A program made the position numbers and the translations under genes. From Eubacterium ruminantium (GTDB lineage: Bacteria > Bacillota > Clostridia > Lachnospirales > Lachnospiraceae): a stretch of DNA of 64,000 bases. The notes beneath the pieces were generated by a model, which saw nothing but the letters and a program-made list of their open reading frames with translations, was not told where the DNA came from and did not search any database. Position 1 is the stretch's first letter. Every line of letters begins with the position of its first letter. Positions 7,946 to 15,853 of the stretch are shown piece by piece. The stretch spans positions 62,001-126,000 of the forward strand of contig NZ_FUXA01000003.1 in NCBI RefSeq assembly GCF_900167085.1. Reading direction: 5' to 3'.

Positions 7946-9427
7946 TTATTTATCAAGGTCTCTATGTCTGACCGGTGTTGTATCAGTTGTAAGCGGAAGG
8001 ATCTCATAACCTTCTGCTTTAAGCTGATCGATCAGATCCGGAAGAGCTTCTACAGTATTATGATGAGTATCCAGATCATGCATAAGGATAACCGAATCCC
8101 CCTCATTGCTTCTGACAAATCCCATAACATTCTGATTAAGTTCTTCAGGTGATATATAATACTCTACAGCATCGCCATTCTGAGCATTCCAATCAAAATA
8201 AATATAACCTTTTTCCTTGAGGTAAGCCGCACATTTCTTCATATCAACCGAAGAAACTTCATTGGAACTACCACCCGGGAATCTGTATAATTTCGCATCA
8301 TATCCTGTAACATCAAGAAGCAGTTTATGAAGCTTTTCTACATCTTCTTTAAATGCATCAATGGATGCATAAATCTTATCATAATCATGTGTGTAAGAAT
8401 GCATTGCAAGTGTATGTCCTTCATCAACGATACGCTGATATTCAGGATAAAACTTTTCGTCTTTTCCTACTACAAAGAATGTCGCCTGAACATCCTTCTC
8501 CTTAAGAATATCAAGGATTTCTCCTGTGCAGTAAGATGGGCCGTCATCAAATGTTATATATACCTTCTTACCGTTAAGATTAAGAGGTTTAACCAATTCC
8601 TTTGATGAAAGAACACTTTCTTTCTCAACCGCTTCCTTTGATATCTCTTCTGTTGAAGAAGTATCTTCAAGAACGTTTTCCGTAATATCTCTATCTACTA
8701 TCTGAAGTTCAGATGTATTTCCTGCTTCATTACTCTGAAGAAGGTCATTCTTAACTTCGGAATACATACTTATCTGTTCATCAAGACTCTTTTGATGAAG
8801 ACTGCCGAACCCGGTATCTTGTCCGCCCGATGGATTATTGTCAGCACTTTCAGCGTCAGCTTTAGTTGCGACTGCCAGGTCATTTTCCTCACTAACCTCT
8901 TCGGCATATGCTCTCTTCTTATAATCATCGAGTTCTTTCTCAAGTCTCATGACTTTTACAAAAAGACAGATTGAAATAACGGTCGGTATTATTATAAGAG
9001 CTGCTACTGTAGCAAGGATCATCTTCTTGATCCTATTAACATTCGCCCTGTTAAAACCGACTGATTCTTCATCCTGATCATCATCGTCATCATCCTGGTC
9101 GTCATCAAAATCTTCATTTAAGTCATATCCTGAACCATTATCTCTGACAGTATGATTTCTTTCCACAGTATCTCCGGATTCAAGATCTTTTCTTTCATCC
9201 TGACGTTTACTGCCGAAACTTTCTTTATCAGAATTGCTCTCTGAAGAATCATCCAAACTACTGTCCTCACTGCCTGATGTATCGATTGCATGAGTCTTAT
9301 CTGTTGAATCTGCATCTCCCGCATTTTCAACCTTATCCTCAATCTCAACATCTTTAACTGTATCAACAGCCTCAGCCTTATCTTCAGATGCAACTTTTAA
9401 ATTGTATCTTTTTCTTCTTTTGTCCAT
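7946..9427 (-). CDS. membrane-anchored polysaccharide deacetylase (NodB domain)
   Basis: 493 residues from the ATG at 9427, which follows GAGG by eight bases; a longer upstream frame lacks such a site. Residues ~1-130 are a very acidic, Ser/Asp-rich segment with a run of Asp near residue 115, predicted to stay in the cytoplasm. One transmembrane helix follows (~132-157, LATVAALIIIPTVISICLF), then a linker, then the NodB deacetylase domain. That domain has the catalytic motifs ITFDDGPS, HSYTHDY, RFPGGSSN and LMHD, i.e. the Asp and His-His metal ligands are present. Probable substrate is peptidoglycan N-acetyl sugars or another wall glycan. Confidence 0.9.
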   Translation of the reverse strand: MDKRRKRYNLKVASEDKAEAVDTVKDVEIEDKVENAGDADSTDKTHAIDTSGSEDSSLDDSSESNSDKESFGSKRQDERKDLESGDTVERNHTVRDNGSGYDLNEDFDDDQDDDDDDQDEESVGFNRANVNRIKKMILATVAALIIIPTVISICLFVKVMRLEKELDDYKKRAYAEEVSEENDLAVATKADAESADNNPSGGQDTGFGSLHQKSLDEQISMYSEVKNDLLQSNEAGNTSELQIVDRDITENVLEDTSSTEEISKEAVEKESVLSSKELVKPLNLNGKKVYITFDDGPSYCTGEILDILKEKDVQATFFVVGKDEKFYPEYQRIVDEGHTLAMHSYTHDYDKIYASIDAFKEDVEKLHKLLLDVTGYDAKLYRFPGGSSNEVSSVDMKKCAAYLKEKGYIYFDWNAQNGDAVEYYISPEELNQNVMGFVRSNEGDSVILMHDLDTHHNTVEALPDLIDQLKAEGYEILPLTTDTTPVRHRDLDK

Positions 9428-9583
9428 ATCTTGTGCCTCATTTATATTAAACGCAAAATAAGCGAATTGTCCGTAAAATAGCGGAAATGCGTCACTTTTC
9501 AGCGGCGCATTCCCAATTATAATTTTATTCAACAGCTTTGTCAACGACCAAACGTATACTTTTTTGCTGCGTGAAAATTCTTA

Positions 9584-9955
9584 TTATTTCTTCTTTTTTA
9601 CCTTAAAATAACTTTCTGTTTTCCCTATCATCTCATCATATTGTTCATACATCTTTTGAACACTGTTTTCCAAAAGATAATAATGTGCACAATACGGAAT
9701 GAGAAGCACAAATAATAAAATGATAAGCGGAATTATCTCAAGCTTACCTGTGGCAATAACCGTCATAATACTTATGACTGTACATACAGCAACAAGAGCA
9801 AATACAATAAGATGGATCAATCTCTCGTGAGCAAAAAAACTTATCTGATCCAAATGCTTTTTGATCACCTTATCCCAGTGCTCTTTATCATTCGAATCAT
9901 CATTCTGTAGTATATCGTCTATATAATCCAAATATGCTAATATTCGTCTCTTCAT
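9584..9955 (-). CDS. unknown small membrane protein
   Basis: 123 residues with two adjacent transmembrane helices (LIHLIVFALVAVCTVISIMT and IPLIILLFVLLIPYCAHYYL) separated by a short loop, and charged tails at both ends. GAGAGG lies upstream of the ATG. It sits 13 bases after the GDPD gene and before the deacetylase, so the three may be co-transcribed. No family was recognised. Confidence 0.75.
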   Translation of the reverse strand: MKRRILAYLDYIDDILQNDDSNDKEHWDKVIKKHLDQISFFAHERLIHLIVFALVAVCTVISIMTVIATGKLEIIPLIILLFVLLIPYCAHYYLLENSVQKMYEQYDEMIGKTESYFKVKKKK

Positions 9956-9968
9956 AATCTATGCCTCT

Positions 9969-10715
9969 CTATAAACTATTACCTATAGCTTTCTTTCTTA
10001 CATAGAGAGCAGCATCCGGTTTATCTGTGATAATACCGTTCACTCCCATACGAATATATTTTAACATTTTTTTCTTATCATTAACAGTCCAAACAAGTAC
10101 AGGACATCCTTTTTTTCTCATCCTTCTTAAAAATGTATATCTTACCAGATGTTGGGCAGGCGAGATAAAATCGGCATGAGCAGCCCTAATACGTTTCTCA
10201 GGATAATAATCCTTAAGCATACGCCAAAACTTCGCATGTTTCTTTCCTATAAGAAGGCCCGTTGTGATATTACTGTCCAGTTCTTTGACTTTTCTTATAA
10301 CCTCATCTTTAAATGATTTTACGGAATATTCATCATAATCAGCATTTTCCTGAAGAAGTTTAACTATCTTTTCTTCATAACCCGTTTCTTTGACTTCAAC
10401 GTCCATCTTAATCTTACCATGGCAAAGTTTAACAACGTCGATAAGTCTCGGGATCTCGAAACCTCTTTCTCCCGCTGCCTTGACCATATCCTCGTAATTC
10501 TGCCATGCTATAGGCATCTCATTGAAAATACTGTCATGGAAAACCACCAGTTCTTTGTCTCTTGTTTCTCTAACATCAAATTCAACCATATCAGCCTTAA
10601 GTTTGATGGCAAGTTCAAAAGATTCCATTGTATTTTCTCTGCTGGCAAGAAATGAAGCGCCTCTGTGAGCTATTATTTTTGTTTTTGATTTCTTCCCGTT
10701 TAAAAACTGTATCAC
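9969..10715 (-). CDS. glycerophosphodiester phosphodiesterase
   Basis: 248 residues with the GDPD catalytic motif HRGAS...ENTMESFELAI (residues ~17-37), the metal-binding EFDVRETRD segment and VVFHD, and the C-terminal VWTVND and GVNGIITDKP. It hydrolyses glycerophosphodiesters to sn-glycerol 3-phosphate and an alcohol. No signal peptide, so it is cytoplasmic. The start is GTG at 10715, seven bases after AAGGGG. Confidence 0.92.
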   Translation of the reverse strand: MIQFLNGKKSKTKIIAHRGASFLASRENTMESFELAIKLKADMVEFDVRETRDKELVVFHDSIFNEMPIAWQNYEDMVKAAGERGFEIPRLIDVVKLCHGKIKMDVEVKETGYEEKIVKLLQENADYDEYSVKSFKDEVIRKVKELDSNITTGLLIGKKHAKFWRMLKDYYPEKRIRAAHADFISPAQHLVRYTFLRRMRKKGCPVLVWTVNDKKKMLKYIRMGVNGIITDKPDAALYVRKKAIGNSL

Positions 10716-11027
10716 GATACATCCCCTTCTTAATTAATACAAAAAACTGTAAAAATATAAAACTCTTTTGCCTCTTTTTCACAAATCTAAATATATTGTA
10801 ATACTTTTTATTTAATATTCAATTATCTAAAACTTACAAATCTTTATCTTCATCCGAAAGTATGACCATTAAAATTACCATGACATTTTTTCGGTTCAAT
10901 TTTCTTATGATTAAATATTACTAATTTATTTTTATCTCCGCTTTTGATATAATGACAAGCAGATTATAAATATCATTTTTCGTTCCGACAAACCATAATA
11001 TTGTCGGATACATTTTAGGAGGATTAA
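10716..11027. promoter_or_regulatory. divergent intergenic region upstream of GDPD and clpX-like genes
   Basis: 312 AT-rich bases without a gene. On the plus strand an extended -10 element (TG-A-TATAAT at 10945-10953) is the likely clpX-like promoter, with no clear -35. Between it and the ribosome binding site lies a perfect inverted repeat, TCCGACAA (10984-10991) and TTGTCGGA (11001-11008), with a nine-base spacer. It may be an operator or an mRNA hairpin. Nothing else was recognised. Confidence 0.55.
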
Positions 11028-12422
11028 ATGCCAGATAATATAAACAACAATAATAATGATGATGAATTCGAAAGATACTGTTATATGTGTCGAAGACCCG
11101 AATCCGAAACAGGCAAATTAATCGGTATGGCCGAAAATTTGTATATTTGTCCGGACTGTCTTCAGAAAGCATTCAACAGTCTCAGTAATAATAACTTCCA
11201 ATTTATGGACTTTTCTAAATTTCCGGGATTCGATAACATGAACACATTCATGAATATGAACAATATCCCTAATTCGCAGAAAGTCAAAAAAAGGAAAGAA
11301 AAAGACGAATCAAGTGAAGATACCGATAAAAAGGATGAGGATGATTTCGCCAATCTTACATTAGATAAGATACCTGCACCTCACAAGATCAAGGAAATGC
11401 TTGATGAATACGTTATCGGACAGGAATATGCCAAGAAGGTCATCTCGGTAGCTGTATATAATCACTACAAAAGAGTTCTTACCAACACTATGGACGATAT
11501 CGAGATTGAGAAATCAAATATGCTCATGATTGGCCCTACCGGTTCCGGAAAAACATATATGGTAAAAACCATTGCAAAGCTTTTAAATGTACCGCTTGCC
11601 ATAACCGATGCTACTTCACTCACTGAAGCCGGCTATATCGGTGACGACGTAGAAAGCATTTTATCTAAGCTTCTTGCTGTTGCGGGAAATGATGTTGAAA
11701 AAGCCGAAAAAGGTATAGTTTTCATAGATGAGATTGATAAGCTCGCCAAGAAAAAAGAAACTCATTCAAGAGATGTAAGTGGTGAAGCTGTTCAGCAGGG
11801 TCTCTTAAAAATTCTTGAAGGAGCTGATGTTGAAGTCCCTGTAGGTTCCGGCAGTAAAAATGCCATGACACCTACAACAGTTATGAACACACGAAATATA
11901 TTATTTATCTGTGGTGGTGCTTTCCCGGATCTTGAAGAAATAATCACAAACCGACTTACCAAAATGTCTTCTATCGGTTTTGGTGCAGAGCTTAGAGATA
12001 CATATGAAAATGATCCTCAGATCCTCTCAAAGGTTACAAATGAAGATCTTAGAGCATTCGGAATGATACCTGAATTTATCGGAAGACTTCCTGTTATTTA
12101 TACTCTTCAGTCACTGGATAAAGACATGTATGTTAAAATACTCAAAGAGCCAAAGAATGCTATACTTAAACAGTATAAGAAGCTTCTTGCTTTAGACGAA
12201 GTTGATCTTCAATTTGATGATTCAGCTTATGAAGCCATCGCAGATTTGGCCATGGAAAGAAATACAGGTGCAAGAGCTCTCAGATCCATCATAGAAGAAT
12301 TCATGCTTGATATAATGTATCAGATTCCAAGAGACGACTCCATTGGATGCGTTGTAATAACCGGGGATTACATAAATAAAAAAGGATCACCTATTATTAA
12401 ACTCCGTGGAACCGATATATAA
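11028..12422 (+). CDS. ClpX-like AAA+ unfoldase, divergent paralogue
   Basis: 464 residues. The N-terminal zinc site has Cys18, Cys21, Cys41 and Cys44; a charged linker follows (~85-107). The AAA+ module has Walker A GPTGSGKT (169-176), Walker B VFIDE (231-235), pore-1 loop GYIG (202-205), RDVSGEAVQQ as pore-2 region, arginine-finger region EFIGR and sensor-2 GARALR. The IGF tripeptide (316-318) that docks ClpX on ClpP is kept. The RKH loop of classical ClpX is replaced by GSGSKNAMTPTT (273-284). It is monocistronic, not next to clpP or lon, so a second canonical clpX elsewhere is expected. Confidence 0.88.
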   Translation: MPDNINNNNNDDEFERYCYMCRRPESETGKLIGMAENLYICPDCLQKAFNSLSNNNFQFMDFSKFPGFDNMNTFMNMNNIPNSQKVKKRKEKDESSEDTDKKDEDDFANLTLDKIPAPHKIKEMLDEYVIGQEYAKKVISVAVYNHYKRVLTNTMDDIEIEKSNMLMIGPTGSGKTYMVKTIAKLLNVPLAITDATSLTEAGYIGDDVESILSKLLAVAGNDVEKAEKGIVFIDEIDKLAKKKETHSRDVSGEAVQQGLLKILEGADVEVPVGSGSKNAMTPTTVMNTRNILFICGGAFPDLEEIITNRLTKMSSIGFGAELRDTYENDPQILSKVTNEDLRAFGMIPEFIGRLPVIYTLQSLDKDMYVKILKEPKNAILKQYKKLLALDEVDLQFDDSAYEAIADLAMERNTGARALRSIIEEFMLDIMYQIPRDDSIGCVVITGDYINKKGSPIIKLRGTDI

Positions 12423-12455
12423 ACAACCTGCAAATCGTCAATAAGAATATAATTC

Positions 12456-12494
12456 AAAAAACCGGGAAGAATGCTCTTCTCGGTTTTGTTTTAT
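12456..12494. terminator. bidirectional terminator between clpX-like gene and Ig-like protein gene
   Basis: AAAACCGGGAAGA pairs with TCTTCTCGGTTTT around ATGC. It has A-rich left flank and TTTTGTTTT on the right, serving both converging genes. Confidence 0.85.
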
Positions 12495-12509
12495 GATATG
12501 AATTTTTAT

Positions 12510-14078
12510 TTACTTTACGGTAAGTGTAACAACGTTACTTATAGCCTTATAATCCCCATTTGTAACTATACATCTGTACTTAAATCCATTCATTCTCTTC
12601 TCAGCCTTAAATGTCAGCTGTTCGGTTGTTCTACCCATGGCACCACTATTTTTCCAGGTTTTTCCATTATCCTTACTTATCTGCCACTGATAAGTCACAC
12701 CATTGTATCCACCACCTTTAATATTGAAATTAACAGTTTTACCGACGGATACAGACTTCGATACAGGATTATTAACGATTATATCCCGTACTTCTTTAGC
12801 ATCTAATGAAAACGGCTCGGAAACAACCTTGGACTTAAGACCATCGAATTCTATATAATCAATCCTCCTAAACTTAACTCCAATATATTTTGGCAATGCA
12901 GGAATACTCATCGTATAATCATGATTGTCATCATTATCATCACAGTTCGTCCAAGTACCATTTTTATACATTTGCCAAACATATTTAGATACATTTCTAC
13001 TACTACTGCCAAAATCAACATTATCACCATAAAAAATCTTATCTTTCTTAAAAGCATTGATGCTTTTATCTTTCACGGCAACTTCTACGTCATGACCATA
13101 AAAAACAATTCCGTTCCTTTTATATTTAGGTCTGAATAACCAACCGTTCATATAATCTTTAACAATTATATATATATAATGATCGCCACCATCTTTACCC
13201 TCTTCATCAACCTGTTTACTTTTACTTACTTGCCATGTTTTGCCACCATCTTTACTATATTCCCAAATAGTTTTATCAGCAATAACCCCTAGATTATATG
13301 CACGCACAATATCTCCCGGTCTGCCCACTACACCCACGGATATAGAAGAGTAATCAAAATGACTTTGTATCGTATATATATGTGTATATTCTAACTCAGT
13401 TGTGTTATATACTTTGCAACGATAATAGAGATCCTTATACTTTGGAGTTGCATATGTTGTCAAACGATTTGTTTTATTACCCGTTGCTGAGCTGTTACTC
13501 CATGATCTTCCATCGTCGTGACTAACTTCCCATTGATATTTTATATTCGGTCCTGTAGCTGCTGTTGTAAATACTACTTTTTCACCATATGCAGCATATT
13601 CATAAAACAATTCATTATCCGAATTTATAATAATCTTTGAACCATTCGCAATATCTGCTTCATCTTCAGGTATTACTTCTATATTTTCTTTTTCTTCATA
13701 TACATCTTGGGTGATCTTATCTTCTGATATATCATTTGTAACTTCCGTATTATTTACAGCTTCTGATTTTTTCTCTGTACTTACACAACTATCGGGAACT
13801 TCAACTGAATCTTCTGTAATCTCTTCAATATTATCTTCAGTTACATCCTCTGTAACATTCTCACTAATTTCTTCTGATACTTCATTATACGTATTTTCTT
13901 CATTTATTTCTTCTGAGGTATCATTTATAACTTCCTCCGAGGTTTCTTCGGTTACTCCTTCAGTTCCGGCTTCTTCGGCAGAAACATAATTAAGAGGATT
14001 ACTAAATACACATCCAACCATTAATGCTGTAATAATAGCTTTTGAAACTATTCTTTTTTTAATACTTTTTCTATACAT
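12510..14078 (-). CDS. secreted Ig-like repeat protein (paralogue 1)
   Basis: 522 residues from the ATG at 14078, which follows AAGGAG; the frame extends five codons further to a GTG overlapping that site. A signal peptide (basic start, ALMVGCVFSN core, cleavage after VSA) is followed by ~115 residues rich in Glu/Thr/Ser/Val. Then come Ig-like modules with the pattern YQW-x-S-DDGRSW, GNKTN, YYRCKVYN and, at the end, YQWQISKDNGKTWKNSG and NGFKYRCIVTNG. No sortase motif or S-layer domain is visible, so it is likely released or bound to wall glycan non-covalently. Its last module closely matches the last module of the upstream paralogue; the 25-base gap suggests one operon. Confidence 0.85.
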   Translation of the reverse strand: MYRKSIKKRIVSKAIITALMVGCVFSNPLNYVSAEEAGTEGVTEETSEEVINDTSEEINEENTYNEVSEEISENVTEDVTEDNIEEITEDSVEVPDSCVSTEKKSEAVNNTEVTNDISEDKITQDVYEEKENIEVIPEDEADIANGSKIIINSDNELFYEYAAYGEKVVFTTAATGPNIKYQWEVSHDDGRSWSNSSATGNKTNRLTTYATPKYKDLYYRCKVYNTTELEYTHIYTIQSHFDYSSISVGVVGRPGDIVRAYNLGVIADKTIWEYSKDGGKTWQVSKSKQVDEEGKDGGDHYIYIIVKDYMNGWLFRPKYKRNGIVFYGHDVEVAVKDKSINAFKKDKIFYGDNVDFGSSSRNVSKYVWQMYKNGTWTNCDDNDDNHDYTMSIPALPKYIGVKFRRIDYIEFDGLKSKVVSEPFSLDAKEVRDIIVNNPVSKSVSVGKTVNFNIKGGGYNGVTYQWQISKDNGKTWKNSGAMGRTTEQLTFKAEKRMNGFKYRCIVTNGDYKAISNVVTLTVK

Positions 14079-14103
14079 ATATAACTCCTTCACTAAATGT
14101 CAA

Positions 14104-15681
14104 CTATTTAACAGTTAAATTTGCCGGTTTAGAATATGTTGTAATATCTCCATTTTTCACAGCACATCTATACAAAAATCCATTCATTCTTTTTTCTGCT
14201 TTAATTGAGACTTTTGTATCTTTATTATAAGCCGCATTACTATTAACCCAAGTTTTTCCGTTATCTTTACTTACCTGCCACTGACATTTAGCTTCCCGTC
14301 CCCCGACTTTAACACTGAAATTAACCGTTTTCCCGGCCTGAGTTGTTTTTGAAACAGGCTGGCTGATTACATTAGATTGTGTTTTTAATGTATATGCTTC
14401 GGCATCATAATGCTTTGTACCATTCTTCATAACTACTACTGCTCTATATTTTTTTCCATTATTTTTTGACGTTGCTAAAATTTCAATGGTACGCCCGTTA
14501 TCGAAATCTGGTTTTATCTTACTGTTAACCCATTTTTTTCCATCAAAATATTGCCAAATAACATGTGAAAACTCATCTCCATATGATCCGTCTATGCTCA
14601 AACTAATATAATCACCATAGAATTCTGCCCCGGTACCGAATACTTTTCGCTTAAGTAATTTCAACTTATATGGCTTCGAATACTCCGTTACTCTATTTCT
14701 TGTAGCTTTAAGACGATATTCCCATCCGTCCATATCTGTTCTCATAACATACTCAATACAACATAGCGCATCTCCACCAAAACTTGTATCTTCTTCTAAT
14801 ACATGTTTATATTTACTCTTTTTCCATGTTTTTCCGTCATCTTTACTTACTTGCCACTCGTATTTAGTTTCTTCCGGTACATCAACTTCTAATTTAATAT
14901 GAGATTTTACACCCGAAGGGTGTTCTATACCATAATTAGCCCCACCTCCTATAAGGCTGCTTCCGCTAATCGACATTCCTCGTGTATAAACAGCTTCATT
15001 CGAATTATATACTTTACATCTATATTTTATTTCCTTATCATAGGCGCATTTAACTATAACCTTAATTGAGTTTGTCTTATTACCCTGACACGTACTATAA
15101 TCCCAGGTTGCTCCACCATCTTTACTGTACATCCATTGATATTTAAGATTATTTTCTCCTATGGTATCAACTCTTAATTCCGCTACATCGCCCACATTAG
15201 GAAAAGGCCTTTTGTTTACCCATACTAAATCTGCAGTAATTGTATTTCTTGTATCAACTTCAGCCTCATCATCAATCTGTATATCAGTTGCCTTTACAGG
15301 TTCTCCGCCCTTTCTAACACCTGATAAATTATCATCTGTATTTTCTGTTTGATCTGCTTCTTCCTGAGCATTTTCTTCAGAAGTTTCTATGATAGTTTCA
15401 TCATTAATAGAATCTTCACTTTGCTGTTCTGATGCAGTATATACTTCTTCATCCTCGTCCCCAGATTCGTTTGTTGCTTCTTCAGCTGCTGTTTCTTCAG
15501 CTGCTATTTCTTCAGCTGCTGTTTCTTCAGCTGCTGTTTCTTCAGTTGCTACTTCTTCAGTTGCTACTTCTGCTTCTTCAGCATGTACTGTACTTACAGA
15601 ATTTCCAAATACACTACCGATCACAGTTGCCGCTGCAACAGTACCTGTCAGCACCCTTTTCCTCAAATCCTTTTTTCTCAT
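14104..15681 (-). CDS. secreted Ig-like repeat protein (paralogue 2)
   Basis: 525 residues from the ATG at 15681, six bases after GGTG; three extra codons upstream to a GTG are less likely. Signal peptide with cleavage after VHA. Residues ~38-70 are near-perfect pentapeptide repeats (TEEVA/AEETA), then an acidic linker, then Ig-like modules with YQW-x-SKDGGATWD, YRCKVYN, WQVSKDNGKTWVNSN and NGFLYRCAVKNG. The same architecture and end module as the gene downstream shows tandem duplication. No sortase or S-layer anchor is visible. Function is unknown beyond a surface or secreted role. Confidence 0.85.
   Translation of the reverse strand: MRKKDLRKRVLTGTVAAATVIGSVFGNSVSTVHAEEAEVATEEVATEETAAEETAAEEIAAEETAAEEATNESGDEDEEVYTASEQQSEDSINDETIIETSEENAQEEADQTENTDDNLSGVRKGGEPVKATDIQIDDEAEVDTRNTITADLVWVNKRPFPNVGDVAELRVDTIGENNLKYQWMYSKDGGATWDYSTCQGNKTNSIKVIVKCAYDKEIKYRCKVYNSNEAVYTRGMSISGSSLIGGGANYGIEHPSGVKSHIKLEVDVPEETKYEWQVSKDDGKTWKKSKYKHVLEEDTSFGGDALCCIEYVMRTDMDGWEYRLKATRNRVTEYSKPYKLKLLKRKVFGTGAEFYGDYISLSIDGSYGDEFSHVIWQYFDGKKWVNSKIKPDFDNGRTIEILATSKNNGKKYRAVVVMKNGTKHYDAEAYTLKTQSNVISQPVSKTTQAGKTVNFSVKVGGREAKCQWQVSKDNGKTWVNSNAAYNKDTKVSIKAEKRMNGFLYRCAVKNGDITTYSKPANLTVK
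15477..15581. repeat. 15-bp tandem repeat inside the Ig-like paralogue 2 gene
   Basis: Six to seven head-to-tail copies of a 15-base unit close to TTCTTCAGCTGCTGT (plus strand) encode the TEETAAEETA pentapeptide tract. The unit is a multiple of three, so copy-number change alters linker length without shifting the frame. Confidence 0.85.
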
Positions 15682-15717
15682 TTTTTTCACCTTTAACCTT
15701 TACTTTTTATATATATA

Positions 15718-15731
15718 ATCGGTTAACCGAT
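15718..15731. promoter_or_regulatory. 14-bp perfect palindrome upstream of the Ig-like operon
   Basis: ATCGGTTAACCGAT is a perfect palindrome 37 bases before the start of paralogue 2. A related half-site (minus strand GGTTAGCCGGAT) lies at about 15746-15757, so GGTTARCCG occurs twice as a direct repeat. This spacing and symmetry fits a dimeric regulator's operator. The regulator is not identified. Confidence 0.5.
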
Positions 15732-15773
15732 ATATTATTTCTAATAATCCGGCTAACCAATTAATCTCTGACT

Positions 15774-15838
15774 TAAAAGTTCCCCGTTATCCAGCCTATC
15801 AACAAAACTCTTCAAAGCATTAATATAACGGGGAACTA
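15774..15838 (-). terminator. terminator downstream of the six-TM protein gene
   Basis: A perfect 13-base inverted repeat (AGTTCCCCGTTAT and ATAACGGGGAACT) with a 34-base loop, followed on the minus strand by TTTT. The loop is long for a standard terminator, but position and T run support the call. Confidence 0.6.
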
Positions 15839-15853
15839 ACACAATTATTTTAT

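Noticed and set aside
15432-15764. 110-residue Leu-rich frame opposite the Ig-like gene
   Set aside because: Antisense of the 15-base tandem repeat; the LLQLLFLQ pattern is a translation of that repeat.
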